In this document: positions 1 to 8,700 of the stretch, in pieces
Layout of the letters: the number at the start of each line of letters is the position of its first letter
How positions within the stretch are numbered: the stretch's first letter is position 1
DNA from: Christensenella sp. UBA7584
GTDB taxonomy: Bacteria; Bacillota; Clostridia; Christensenellales; UBA1242
Reading direction: 5' to 3'
DNA: 27,796 bases
NCBI GenBank assembly: GCA_002477805.1
Contig: DLKQ01000018.1
Coordinates: 1-27,796, forward strand
Translations under genes and position numbers: made by a program
Notes under the pieces: generated by a model
Databases searched by the model: none
Told to the model about the DNA's origin: nothing
Seen by the model: only the letters and a program-made list of their open reading frames with translations

Positions 1-1
1 A

Positions 2-133
2 AATAAAATTATAGAAAAGAAGAAGTGCAACGTTGAAAAACACGATTTCGTATTGCAAGTAACAGAGGGGTTTACCCATTATATAAAAAATCTTATGACT
101 ATCTACTGGGATATATACAATAAAAATCAATAA
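2..133 (+). CDS. C-terminal fragment of an unidentified protein (cut by the window edge)
   Basis: Reading from base 2 there is an open frame of 43 codons that ends in TAA at 131-133; its beginning lies outside the window. The visible residues are lysine-rich followed by a mixed hydrophobic/aromatic tail (ending ...IYWDIYNKNQ), with ordinary codon use for this genome. I do not recognise the family. It converges on the yabQ-like gene. It could be a chance open frame, but 43 codons without a stop in such A+T-rich DNA, up to the window edge, favours a real gene end. Confidence 0.5.
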   Translation, partial: NKIIEKKKCNVEKHDFVLQVTEGFTHYIKNLMTIYWDIYNKNQ

Positions 134-201
134 ATTAGTATCAAGTAAAATATTATTATAATTTTCTTTTTCTGAAAGAATTAATAGAATTTTGTTTTAA
201 T

Positions 202-534
202 TTAATCACCGTTTTGACGCTTTTTTGTTATCTTTTTGCAAATTTTGTTCCAGAAACTTTTTAGTGGCTTTGCAATAAAAAATTTTTCCAGCAAAAATCC
301 TACCAAAAATCCAACAAAAGTGAATAGTCTAAACAAGCCGTAGTTTGTGAGGGTGTTTATCACAAAAAATACTAAGGAAAATAAAGTTGCTCGTGAAAAG
401 TCTGCAACAAATCTCAAAAACTTGCTTTTTTTGGCGGAAAATGGGGACAAAAATTGGTCTAAAATTCCTTCCAAAAAGCCAGAGTAAATCAGTATCAAAA
501 AAACTGAAAATTGCCCTGTGGACTCAAATAGCAT
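202..534 (-). CDS. yabQ: YabQ-like spore cortex membrane protein
   Basis: A 110-residue integral membrane protein. Hydrophobic segments lie at about residues 8-30, 50-63 and 69-86, followed by a basic tail. The stretch after the second segment, with N-Y-G-x-x-R and then an F-x-G-F-x-x-G-F-L block, resembles the conserved core of YabQ (the Asn-Tyr-Gly...Arg...Gly...Gly pattern). In Bacillus subtilis YabQ is a mother-cell membrane protein needed for spore cortex formation. The start codon overlaps the yabP stop (TAATG), so the two are translationally coupled. B. subtilis YabQ is about twice this length, though shorter clostridial versions are known to me. The assignment rests on both the motif and the yabP neighbour. 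Confidence 0.72.
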   Translation of the reverse strand: MLFESTGQFSVFLILIYSGFLEGILDQFLSPFSAKKSKFLRFVADFSRATLFSLVFFVINTLTNYGLFRLFTFVGFLVGFLLEKFFIAKPLKSFWNKICKKITKKRQNGD

Positions 535-791
535 TATTTAAAAATCCTTTTGAAGAAGCCTTTTTTCTCTGTTTGATATTTAATTCCATCAATTTTTCCT
601 TCAATTTCTATTTGACCTGATTCAACATCAAGTTTTTTTACGTGCAAGGATTTGCCAGTAATGACAACAGGACTTGCGTTTATTGTGCAAACAACCATAT
701 TTTCGTTGCTACTTTCGACTTTGTCCACTCCTGTTAGTGCCAAAAGTTTTCTATCATCGCAAATGAGTTTGTGTGTTTTTGTTTGTTCCAT
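534..791 (-). CDS. yabP: Sporulation protein YabP
   Basis: An 85-residue soluble protein with the YabP/YqfC pattern: an N-terminal H-K-L segment, then L-x-L-T-G-V-x-x-V-E-S, a central V-V-I-T-G-K-S-L-H-V-K-K-L-D block, and E-x-G-x-I-E-I-E-G-x-I-D near the C-terminus, ending in a basic F-F-K-R-I-F motif. In Bacillus YabP is made in the mother cell under sigma-E and acts in spore coat/cortex assembly. An upstream in-frame TTG at 794 exists, but ATG at 791 is the better start because an AGAGGAAA-type ribosome binding site precedes it. It is followed directly by yabQ. The usual neighbours of the Bacillus cluster (yabO, divIC) are not beside it; rlmN is divergent. Confidence 0.82.
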   Translation of the reverse strand: MEQTKTHKLICDDRKLLALTGVDKVESSNENMVVCTINASPVVITGKSLHVKKLDVESGQIEIEGKIDGIKYQTEKKGFFKRIFK

Positions 792-818
792 CAATTTTTC
801 CTCTTTTATTTTTACAAA

Positions 819-847
819 AGTTTATGCTAAATTAAAAAATAATATGA
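819..847 (-). promoter_or_regulatory. Sigma-E-type (mother-cell sporulation) promoter of yabP-yabQ
   Basis: On the minus strand TCATATT (841-847) is followed after 14 bases by CATAAACT (819-826). This matches the Bacillus sigma-E consensus I recall, KMATATT then CATACANT with 14-15 bases between, at all -35 positions and 7 of 8 -10 positions. The predicted start near 812 leaves a leader of about 20 bases that carries the yabP ribosome binding site. Confidence 0.6.
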
Positions 848-864
848 AAAATTGCAAAAAAACA

Positions 865-893
865 TTTTTAATTTTTATCTGTTGTGTTATAAT
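865..893 (+). promoter_or_regulatory. Extended -10 promoter of rlmN
   Basis: TATAAT at 888-893 is preceded by TGT (extended -10, TGnTATAAT). The -35 region at 865-870 is poor (TTTTTA), as is common with extended -10 promoters. The predicted start near 900 gives an 11-base leader that begins with the GGAG used as ribosome binding site. Confidence 0.5.
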
Positions 894-910
894 GTTTGTG
901 GAGATTAATT

Positions 911-1954
911 ATGAAAATTATTCAAGACCTTAGTTTAGATGAAATAGAAAATCTTGTTGCTATGCTTGGCGAGCCAAAGTATAGGGCAAAGCAACTCTTT
1001 GAAAACTTGTATTTAGGTAAAACTTTTGATGAAATATCAAACTTGCCTAAAAGTTTGAAAGAAAAATTATCAGTAGAATTCATATCAGAGCCAATCAAAA
1101 TTCATACCACACTAACAGATGATGAGCAAACAGAAAAGTATGCTTATCTTTTATCTGATGGGAATATTATTGAGGGTGTTTTGATGCGTTACAAGTATGG
1201 AAACACACTTTGCGTTTCAACACAGGTCGGGTGTAGAATGGGGTGTAAATTTTGTGCTTCTTCACTAAACGGGGTGGTGAGAAATTTAACAGCAGGCGAA
1301 ATTCTTTCTCAAATTTTGGTGGTAAACAGAAAACTTGGAGGTACAGTAAAAAATAGGCAGATTACAAATGTGGTCTTGATGGGAAGTGGTGAGCCACTAG
1401 ATAATTTTGACAATGTTTCGAAATTTTTAAAACTTGCAACCAGTAAAGACGGAATTAATATTTCTGCACGTAATATTTCGCTGTCTACTTGCGGAATTGT
1501 TCCAAATATAAAAAGGTTGGCTGGACTTGGGCTTCCGATTATTCTCACAATTTCACTTCACGCTCCGAATGATGAAATTAGAAAAACAATAATGCCAATT
1601 GCTAACAAATATTCTATAAAAGAGGTTGTTGATGCGAGCAAATATTACTTTGAAAAAACAGGGAGGCGTGTTATTTTTGAATACGCTCTCATAAAAGGTG
1701 TCAACGACTCTCTTTCTTGCGCAAAGCAACTTGCAAAAGTTTTAAAAGGCTTTCCTCATCACATAAATTTAATTCCTCTAAATGAAGTAAAAGAAAGAGG
1801 GCTTAAAACTGTTTCAAGATTAGATGCTGAAAAGTTTAGAGATGAACTCAAAAAGCAAGGTGCATCTGTTACGATACGAAGAACTATCGGAGAGAATTTA
1901 GAAGGTGCTTGCGGTCAACTTAGGAACAAGCTTTTAGAAAGTGAAACTTGCTAA
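911..1954 (+). CDS. rlmN: 23S rRNA (adenine-2503-C2)-methyltransferase RlmN, radical SAM
   Basis: A 347-residue cytoplasmic radical SAM enzyme that methylates C2 of A2503 in 23S rRNA, and A37 in some tRNAs. The radical SAM cluster motif CxxxCxxC is seen in V-G-C-R-M-G-C-K-F-C-A-S. The S-T-C-G-I-V segment carries the first mechanistic cysteine, and E-G-A-C-G-Q-L-R near the C-terminus carries the cysteine that is methylated during catalysis. Length is normal for the family. A TTG at 896 would extend the protein by five residues, but ATG at 911 sits 7 bases after GGAG and is preferred. The resistance homologue Cfr is unlikely: the N-terminal region reads as housekeeping RlmN. It is monocistronic and ends at a palindromic terminator. 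Confidence 0.93.
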   Translation: MKIIQDLSLDEIENLVAMLGEPKYRAKQLFENLYLGKTFDEISNLPKSLKEKLSVEFISEPIKIHTTLTDDEQTEKYAYLLSDGNIIEGVLMRYKYGNTLCVSTQVGCRMGCKFCASSLNGVVRNLTAGEILSQILVVNRKLGGTVKNRQITNVVLMGSGEPLDNFDNVSKFLKLATSKDGINISARNISLSTCGIVPNIKRLAGLGLPIILTISLHAPNDEIRKTIMPIANKYSIKEVVDASKYYFEKTGRRVIFEYALIKGVNDSLSCAKQLAKVLKGFPHHINLIPLNEVKERGLKTVSRLDAEKFRDELKKQGASVTIRRTIGENLEGACGQLRNKLLESETC

Positions 1955-1984
1955 TTATTTTCAGTAATACAAAAAATAAACAAA

Positions 1985-2008
1985 AAAATCACAAAATTTT
2001 GTGATTTT
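1985..2008. terminator. Bidirectional palindromic terminator between rlmN and the MBL gene
   Basis: A perfect palindrome: AAAATCACAAAA followed directly by its reverse complement, with A/T tracts on both sides. It lies between two convergent genes. It is a variant of the ATCACGAAA palindrome found at 18025-18051 and 19180-19206. Confidence 0.6.
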
Positions 2009-2176
2009 CTTACTATTTTTTTGCAAATTTTTATTCTACTAAAAAATTTCAACTATAAATGCTGAGTGATTAAATTTGTAGTAATTTGCTTATGCAAAAT
2101 TAAACAATGCAACTTGGATGCAAAAGTAAAGCTGTTTTAATTTTTGTTTCAGTAAAATATTTTAGACAGCTATATA

Positions 2177-2773
2177 TTATTTGTAGTTCTTAAGCAAAAA
2201 ATCGTTTCCGTGTCCAGAATGAACAATTAAATCTTTGTCCAAGGTTTTTAGTTTCCTAAAACTATTTCGCATTTCTTCTCCATTTCCAGTCGGTAGGTCG
2301 TATCTACCATAATGCCCATTTTCGAAAATAAAATCACCGCAAAAAAAATCTTGTGCAATAATTAGGCCTGCACTACAATCTGTGTGACCCTTTAAAATTA
2401 TAAAGCGACCTTGTTCATCGCCTAAATTTAACTTTTCATTCTCGCAAATATAACAAATTTTTTCATCTGGGATATCTATTGAAACTTTTTTTCCAAAAAG
2501 ATTACTTGCGTTTTCATCACAGTTTTTTATTTTTAAATTTGCTTCTTGCGTTAAATAAAATTTTGTATCCAAATTGAAAAAACTTTCAATTTCGCAAAAG
2601 TGGTCAAAGTGGGCGTGTGTTAAAAAAACACCAACTAGTTTTTTCTCATTGATTTCTGATTTTATTTGTGAAAAATTTACGCAAGGGTCAACAACCAAAC
2701 ATTCGTTTTGGCTAGTTAATAAGTACATATTTCCGTAATATTCTGGATTTGTGTATTTTTCAATTTTTATCAT
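2177..2773 (-). CDS. Metallo-beta-lactamase-fold hydrolase (glyoxalase II-like)
   Basis: A 198-residue soluble protein. The metal-binding signature T-H-A-H-F-D-H sits at residues 52-58. Further metal ligands are in K-G-H-T-D-C-S-A-G (about residues 132-140), the aspartate of F-C-G-D-F-I-F, and the late H-S-G-H-G. This is the glyoxalase II/YcbL subgroup of the metallo-beta-lactamase fold: binuclear zinc or iron hydrolases of thioesters such as S-lactoylglutathione or related thiols. Length fits the short YcbL-like type without the glutathione-binding C-terminal domain. It starts 3 bases after the stop of the NUDIX gene and is surely in the same operon. The substrate cannot be told from sequence. 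Confidence 0.82.
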   Translation of the reverse strand: MIKIEKYTNPEYYGNMYLLTSQNECLVVDPCVNFSQIKSEINEKKLVGVFLTHAHFDHFCEIESFFNLDTKFYLTQEANLKIKNCDENASNLFGKKVSIDIPDEKICYICENEKLNLGDEQGRFIILKGHTDCSAGLIIAQDFFCGDFIFENGHYGRYDLPTGNGEEMRNSFRKLKTLDKDLIVHSGHGNDFLLKNYK

Positions 2774-2776
2774 AAT

Positions 2777-3232
2777 TTATCTCTTGTAATCAGCACACTC
2801 AATTTCAATTAGTGGTCTGTTTAGTTTTTTCCCGAATACTTTTAGGTCATCTAAAAATTGCTCTTTAACTTCGGGTGGTAAAATATTAAGCTTTGAAACT
2901 TCATTTAAGTTTGCTAGCGTTGGATTGTAGGTTCCATAGTGGTTTAGACCTTGATACTCTTCGGCATCTGTTTTGTGAATTTCTCCGCTTTTCCAATCGC
3001 ACACAAAATAGCCCTGTTTTGACTCACCTTGATGAATTAAATAAATCATATTTTTTGCTTCAATTTCAATTCCAAATTCTTCTAAAAGTTCTCGCTCGCA
3101 ACACTGCTGTGGTGATTCGTTCTTTTCAATTCCACCTCCAGGGAAAACAAAAAAATCTTCCCCATTTCTATTTCTTTTCATTAATACAAGCTTGTCATCT
3201 TTGATGATTATTCCACGATATCTTTCGTCCAT
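2777..3232 (-). CDS. NUDIX hydrolase
   Basis: A 151-residue protein with a complete Nudix box at residues 33-55: G, five residues, E39, seven residues, R47-E48-L-L-E51-E52-F-G-I. This helix binds Mg2+ and hydrolyses nucleoside diphosphate-linked compounds. The N-terminal strand R-G-I-I-I-K-D-D-K-L-V-L-M-K-R is typical of the family. ATG at 3232 follows an AAGGAG ribosome binding site and a strong promoter. First gene of an operon with the metallo-beta-lactamase-fold gene. The specific substrate (oxidised nucleotide, ADP-ribose, CoA or other) is not evident. Confidence 0.88.
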   Translation of the reverse strand: MDERYRGIIIKDDKLVLMKRNRNGEDFFVFPGGGIEKNESPQQCCERELLEEFGIEIEAKNMIYLIHQGESKQGYFVCDWKSGEIHKTDAEEYQGLNHYGTYNPTLANLNEVSKLNILPPEVKEQFLDDLKVFGKKLNRPLIEIECADYKR

Positions 3233-3261
3233 AATTTAAACTCTCCTTGATAATATAGATA

Positions 3262-3290
3262 ATTTTATATTTTTTTTATTAGTTTGTCAA
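3262..3290 (-). promoter_or_regulatory. Sigma-A promoter of the NUDIX-MBL operon
   Basis: On the minus strand TTGACA (3285-3290, perfect) is followed after 17 bases by TAAAAT (3262-3267). The predicted start near 3255 gives a 22-base leader holding AAGGAG. It is back to back with the promoter of the acyl-CoA synthetase gene. Confidence 0.72.
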
Positions 3291-3296
3291 TTTTAT

Positions 3297-3325
3297 TAGA
3301 CTTATATTTGCGAATAGGGTATAAT
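3297..3325 (+). promoter_or_regulatory. Promoter of the acyl-CoA synthetase gene
   Basis: TAGACT (3297-3302, 4 of 6 matches to the -35 consensus) is followed after 17 bases by TATAAT (3320-3325). Transcription would start near 3332. This places the ATG at 3328 upstream of the mRNA and supports ATG 3355 as the real start. Confidence 0.55.
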
Positions 3326-3354
3326 ATATGAAGAAAATTAAAAGTAGGTGGAAA

Positions 3355-5463
3355 ATGCAAAAATTAGATAAAATTTTATACCCACACAGTGTAGCGCTTA
3401 TTGGTGCAAGTGAAAAAGAGGGTTCAGTTGGCAATGAATTATTAAAAAGAATGTTGGAATTTAGGTACGAAGGACAAATCTTTCCGATAAACCCTAAATA
3501 TGAAAAGCTTTCAGGCATAAAGTGCTTTGCAAAAATCACTGATGTGCCAAACCCAATTGACCTCGCAATTATTGCTGTTCCTAGCAAGTTTGTTTCGGGC
3601 GTTATTGACGAATGTCACTTGGCTCAAGTTCACGATGTGATTGTTATTTCAAGTGGGTTTAAAGAAATTGGGCAAGAAGGTGCTATTCTAGAAAAAGAGC
3701 TCAAGGCGAAAATAGACAAATATAAAATGCACCTTGTTGGGCCAAACTGCTTGGGCGTTTTTAATGCGGACAAAAATTTGACTTTCGATGGTTGTTTTGC
3801 TCCTACCGTACCAAAAACTGGTTCGGTTGGTTTTGCAACACAGTCAGGTGCTTTGGCAACTGGTGTTTTTAATATTAGTTCAACACTTAGAATTGGTTTC
3901 TCACAAATGGTTTCGCTTGGAAATCAGGCAGATGTTGATGCACTCGATGTACTAGAGCAGTGGGAAAATGACAAAAATGTGTCACAAATTTTGCTTTATC
4001 TTGAGAGCATAAAAGAGCCAATAAAATTTAGAAAAATAGCAACGCGAGTTTCGGCAAAAAAACCAATTTTAGCCATAAAGTCTGGTCGAAGTGCTCAGGG
4101 TGCAAAAGCGGCTGCCTCACACACTGGTTCACTAGCAGGCCAAGATAGTGCTAGTGACGGACTTTTGAAATCTTGCGGAATTGTACGAGAAAAAGGGTTG
4201 AGGGAAATGTTTAACTCTGCTCAGGTATTAGGGAAGTGTCCACTTCCTAGCGGAAAAAGAGTGGGGATTTTAACTAATGCTGGTGGCCCAGGAATTTTGG
4301 CAACAGATGTTGCAAGTGACTTTGATTTGCAGGTTCCGACTTTTAGTGAAAATCTTCAACAAAAACTTAAAACTTTAACTCTTCCACAGGCTAGTGTAAA
4401 AAATCCTATTGACTTGGTGGCAAGTGCTAGCGTTGAGAATTATGACGATGTTGCAAGTGAACTATTAAAATCAGATGAAATCGATATGCTTCTTGTAATT
4501 TACCTTTATATAACAGGGAAGAATGATCTTCAGATTTTGTCTAATCTTGAAAAATTGAGGAAAAAATATCCAACAAAGCCAATAATTACTGTTTATATGA
4601 CAACGCCAGACTTTGAAAATAGGGTAAAAGAGAATCTCCCAGATTCTGAAATTCCAATTTTCGATTATGTTGATGATGCTGTGCGTGGCTTAAAACTTTT
4701 GGCAGACAGAAGGGAATTTTTAAATGAAATTAAGCAAAAAACACCTGTTTTTGATATTAAAACTGACAAGACTCAAAAGATTTTTGCAAAAGCGGAAAAA
4801 GAAGTACGAACATTATTAACTACCAAAGAAAGTTTGGAAATTTTGGGTGAATACGGACTAAGTTTGCCAAAGTTTTCATTTAGCTTAAAATTAGAAGATG
4901 CACTGAAAAAGGCTAAAAAAATTGGCTTTCCTGTTGTTATAAAAGCAAGTAGTAAAAAAGTGAGTCACAAAACTGATGTTGGTGGGGTTTTTGTTAATAT
5001 AAAAGATGAAAAAGAGTTTGTTTTGGCTTGGAAAACTCTTGAAGAAAGATTCAAAGAGGCTGACCTTTGGGATAGCTTAGATAGTGTTATTATAATGAAA
5101 CATATAAAAAGTGGTGGTCGTGAATTTGTTTCTGGAATTATTAGGAATGAAGAATTTGGGCATCAGATGATGTTTGGTATTGGTGGAATTTTTGTTGAGA
5201 GTTTGAAAGAAGTTTGTTTTAGACCTTGTCCACTTACGATTAGAGACGCAAACGCTTTGGTTCAGGGAACAAAAGCTAAAAATCTTATGGGAAACGTTCG
5301 TGGTAAAAAAGCGGTAGACCAGGAAAAAGTTATTGAAATGTTACTTAGACTAAGTCGCTTAGTGGAGGATTTCCCAAAGATAAGTGAATTAGATATAAAT
5401 CCATTTATGTTAGATGAGGAAGGAAATATGTTTGCAGTCGATGCAAGAATTGTAGTAAAATAG
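3355..5463 (+). CDS. Acetate/acyl-CoA ligase (ADP-forming), fused alpha and beta subunits
   Basis: A 702-residue cytoplasmic enzyme of the ADP-forming acyl-CoA synthetase family (acyl-CoA + ADP + Pi to acid + CoA + ATP, or the reverse). Order: CoA-binding Rossmann domain (residues 1-130, with V-A-L-I-G-A-S near the start); succinyl-CoA ligase-like flavodoxin domains (130-460) with S-H-T-G-S-L-A-G carrying the phosphorylated histidine (H256); and an ATP-grasp beta part (about 490-702) with S-H-K-T-D-V-G-G-V (H538, equivalent to the beta-subunit phosphohistidine). Archaea often have separate subunits; alpha-beta fusions occur in protists and some bacteria. An in-frame ATG at 3328 would add nine residues, but the AGGTGG site before 3355 and the promoter position favour 3355. 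It may serve substrate-level ATP formation from acyl-CoA. The protein-acetyltransferase (Pat) type is excluded because no GNAT domain follows. Confidence 0.9.
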   Translation: MQKLDKILYPHSVALIGASEKEGSVGNELLKRMLEFRYEGQIFPINPKYEKLSGIKCFAKITDVPNPIDLAIIAVPSKFVSGVIDECHLAQVHDVIVISSGFKEIGQEGAILEKELKAKIDKYKMHLVGPNCLGVFNADKNLTFDGCFAPTVPKTGSVGFATQSGALATGVFNISSTLRIGFSQMVSLGNQADVDALDVLEQWENDKNVSQILLYLESIKEPIKFRKIATRVSAKKPILAIKSGRSAQGAKAAASHTGSLAGQDSASDGLLKSCGIVREKGLREMFNSAQVLGKCPLPSGKRVGILTNAGGPGILATDVASDFDLQVPTFSENLQQKLKTLTLPQASVKNPIDLVASASVENYDDVASELLKSDEIDMLLVIYLYITGKNDLQILSNLEKLRKKYPTKPIITVYMTTPDFENRVKENLPDSEIPIFDYVDDAVRGLKLLADRREFLNEIKQKTPVFDIKTDKTQKIFAKAEKEVRTLLTTKESLEILGEYGLSLPKFSFSLKLEDALKKAKKIGFPVVIKASSKKVSHKTDVGGVFVNIKDEKEFVLAWKTLEERFKEADLWDSLDSVIIMKHIKSGGREFVSGIIRNEEFGHQMMFGIGGIFVESLKEVCFRPCPLTIRDANALVQGTKAKNLMGNVRGKKAVDQEKVIEMLLRLSRLVEDFPKISELDINPFMLDEEGNMFAVDARIVVK

Positions 5464-5644
5464 ATGTTGGAAATTTCTTGTATGAAAAATTTGTGCAAAG
5501 TTTATTTTATTAATAGAAACAAATGGCTAATGCTTTTAAATATTCTTCCTAAAAAATGGTAGACAAAAATTAATTCGTAAAATTTAAAAATAAAAAGTGA
5601 AGTTTTAAGGGCTAGACATTTTGAAACTAGCAAAATAAAAAATA

Positions 5645-5679
5645 GGAACAAAGCATATTTAATGCGATGTTCCTTTTTT
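5645..5679. terminator. Bidirectional intrinsic terminator between convergent genes
   Basis: GGAAC...GCAT pairs with ATGC...GTTCC (small internal loop, 5-base apical loop). It is followed by six Ts on the plus strand and by TATTTTTTATTT on the minus strand. It can therefore end both the acyl-CoA synthetase and the helicase transcripts. The remainder of 5464-5773 is A+T-rich and holds nothing else I can support. Confidence 0.7.
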
Positions 5680-5773
5680 GTTAGATTCAAAAAGTATTAC
5701 TAATGGTGTGTGTTGAAATCAAAATAATTATATCTCTACTACTTTTATATATAATAAATCCTTATGGTTGTCG

Positions 5774-8700
5774 TTAGTAAACTTTAACAATTTTACCAGT
5801 TATTGTTTCATTTCCTATATTATAAGAATATTCTTCGCCCGCAAATTTGTGTAAAAGTGCCTGTGCCAATGGTGTGTCTTCTGCAATAGTATTTTCTTTA
5901 ATATTTGCCTCACACACGCGAACTCTTTCCATTTCTTGTATACCAAACATATTAGGGTTTCCTTTAGGTCTAACCACATAATGCACTGGCAAAATTTTGA
6001 TTTTCCAAATTCCATCAATATCTGGGTGTGTTATTTCAATTTCTTTATTGGTAAATACTTTTTTCTTTAAATCTTTTAAATGCTCTCGTTCTTGTTTGTA
6101 TTTTTCTTTATACTTTTTTGCAATTAAGCCTTTTGAAAGCCATTCGTTATACATATTTTCAGTTAGCCAACCACAAATAAAAACATCTTCTTTTTTAGGT
6201 TTATATCTTTTTGAATATTCCTTTGTTATATTTCCGTAAGCATCAATGACACCGTATCTTGTTAATATTTTTTTAATGTCTTTAACATAAAGTAAATATT
6301 TTGCAGATAGGTTGAAATAATCTGAACCATTTAAAAAATCTTCAATAATACTTTTGTTTTCTTCGGTAATTGGTTTACTAATATTGGTTTGTTTTGATAG
6401 TTCTTTGATTGATTTGTCTTTTAATGTTTTGTTGATTGAAACACATTTTGATTGATACACTGGTGTTGGTAAATCTTGAGTATATAAGAAATCTTTAGCA
6501 TTTTGAATTTTATAATCACAACCAGTAAGTCTATAATTTGAGCAACCATAAAAATTATAATCTTTATAGAAAATCATTTCTGCACCACATTTTTGACATA
6601 TTGCTTTATTAGTTGCTATATATTGACTTTGTTTACTTATCAACTCATCAACAAATGATGATAAATGACCATTTAAAGCAATAATTAAAACTTCGTTTTT
6701 TGTTCGTGTTAGTGCAACATAAAACAATCGTCTATCTTCTGCATATTTCATACTATCGGGTTGAGTTAAAACTTGCCCCAAATCTTCATCATCACCTTTT
6801 GTGTCGGGTAATCCTCTAACACCCTCTCTTATATTCCACAATACAACAGCATCTGCCTCAAGCCCTTTGCTTTTGTGTATAGTCATACAGGTTAGTTTTA
6901 AACTTTTATATCCCAACACATTAGTATCATAATTTGATTTATCTTTTTTGAACAAATCTGGCATTGCATAAGGTAAAACCTCAAATATTTCAATGTCGAA
7001 ATTGTTTCTTCCAAGTATGAAAATTTCTTTGTAGTTTTTACTTATAGTAAAATCTAAAAACTTAATGAGTTTTTTAATTCTAGCATCATCTTTTATTAGT
7101 TTTAATTTTGGGGATTTTTTAATATTCTTTTTGTCTTGTTCTGATAAATTAATAATAGTTTTAAATTCAGAAAATTCTAAATAATCAATCAGTATAGGCT
7201 TTTCAATATGTTTATTAGAAATTAGTTGTTTCTTTATTTGTGAATTGTTTTGTTGTATAAAATAACTACTTATATTTATCAGTTCTTGTGAATTTCTATA
7301 GGTGGTTTCTATCTTCAATAATTCGCTAAAATTAATATACTTTTTAAAACTAGTAAATAAATTTGTATCACTTCCTGCAAATCTATAAATAGATTGCCAA
7401 TCATCTCCAACACACAATAATCTACAATCATAAATTCTTATTAAATTATTTAATAAGTCAACTTTGTTTTTGGAAACATCTTGATATTCATCAACAATGA
7501 CATATTTATATTTGTTTTGGTGTCTTTTATATCGTGATAATTTACGATTTGCTTTATTAATAATGTCTTCAAAATCTAGCATATTATTTTCTGCTAAATG
7601 CTTTTGATATAACAAGTAGATTCTTTCAGCCATTTTTATAAAATTTGTTCTATTAAGATTTTGAAATTTATCTATTGTGTAATTATTGTTTTTAAACAAC
7701 TTAATGAATGTTTGAAAGTTTTTAATTTTGCTATGAACAAAATCTATTTCTTTTAACTGCTCAATATTATTTAGTATTTTTTGAATATCAATATTTACAT
7801 TAATATTGTACTTTTTTAAATTTTCTAATAGTTTTTGTATTAAATCATCACCATATCTAGAGTAAGAGCAAATCAAATTAGTTTTATACTTTTTGTGAGC
7901 TTTTATTTTATCTCTCATTTCTCGTTTATATTTAGCCCATTTTTCTTTGTCTTTAAACCAATCATAACTCGCAAAATGCTCAATATAGACATTATAATCG
8001 GGCAGGTAAAAATCAGGTTTATATGTTTTTAGCCATTCGTGTTTTTTGTTTATTTCTAAATCAGTTTGATAAAAACTCTCATATTCATATTTTATGCCTA
8101 ATAAATAAAGTACATTTGCAATAGTTCTTTCATAATGGCTTTTAACTTTTTCTTTGTTAAATGTTGTTAATGTATCACCAATATCTATATGTTCTAAATC
8201 TTTTAAAGATTTAAGTTTATTTTTTCTATCTAAAAGTTCGCTGATATCTATGTTCTGTTTTTCTTGCTCACTTTGTTCTTTTAAATACTTTACATACTCA
8301 TCTGCAAATTCTTCCAAAAACATATATTGAAATTCAAAATCATTATTTACTAAATCTTTAAAAATTTCAGTAATAATTCTATTAGCGTAATTTTCATCAG
8401 CAATTTTTAACTTTTCATCAATTACATTTAAGGCAAATTTGTGAAATGTTTGAGCTTTAATATTTGTATTACTTATCTTTGTTAGTCTTTCAGACAACTC
8501 ATCACAAACCTTATTTGTAAAAGAAATTAAAAGCAATTCATTAGCCTTTATTCCTTTACTGAGTAAATATTTAACTTTTCCACAAATGGTTAATGTTTTG
8601 CCAGTGCCTGCACCTGCAACAACTAGAGTAGCATTTTGATTTTTAACACAAACGGTCTTTTGTTGTTCATCAAGTGATTTATTATCTATGTTTGAAAACA

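Noticed and set aside
896..910. Upstream TTG start for rlmN.
   Set aside because: The GGAG site lies inside this extension and is correctly spaced for ATG 911; the predicted mRNA also starts after the TTG.
5464..5562. A 32-codon frame starting immediately after the acyl-CoA synthetase stop codon.
   Set aside because: No ribosome binding site, no recognisable family, and such short frames are frequent in this composition.
5502..5690. A 62-codon hydrophobic frame on the minus strand.
   Set aside because: It overlaps the bidirectional terminator and has no convincing ribosome binding site; the hydrophobic look follows from A+T-rich DNA.
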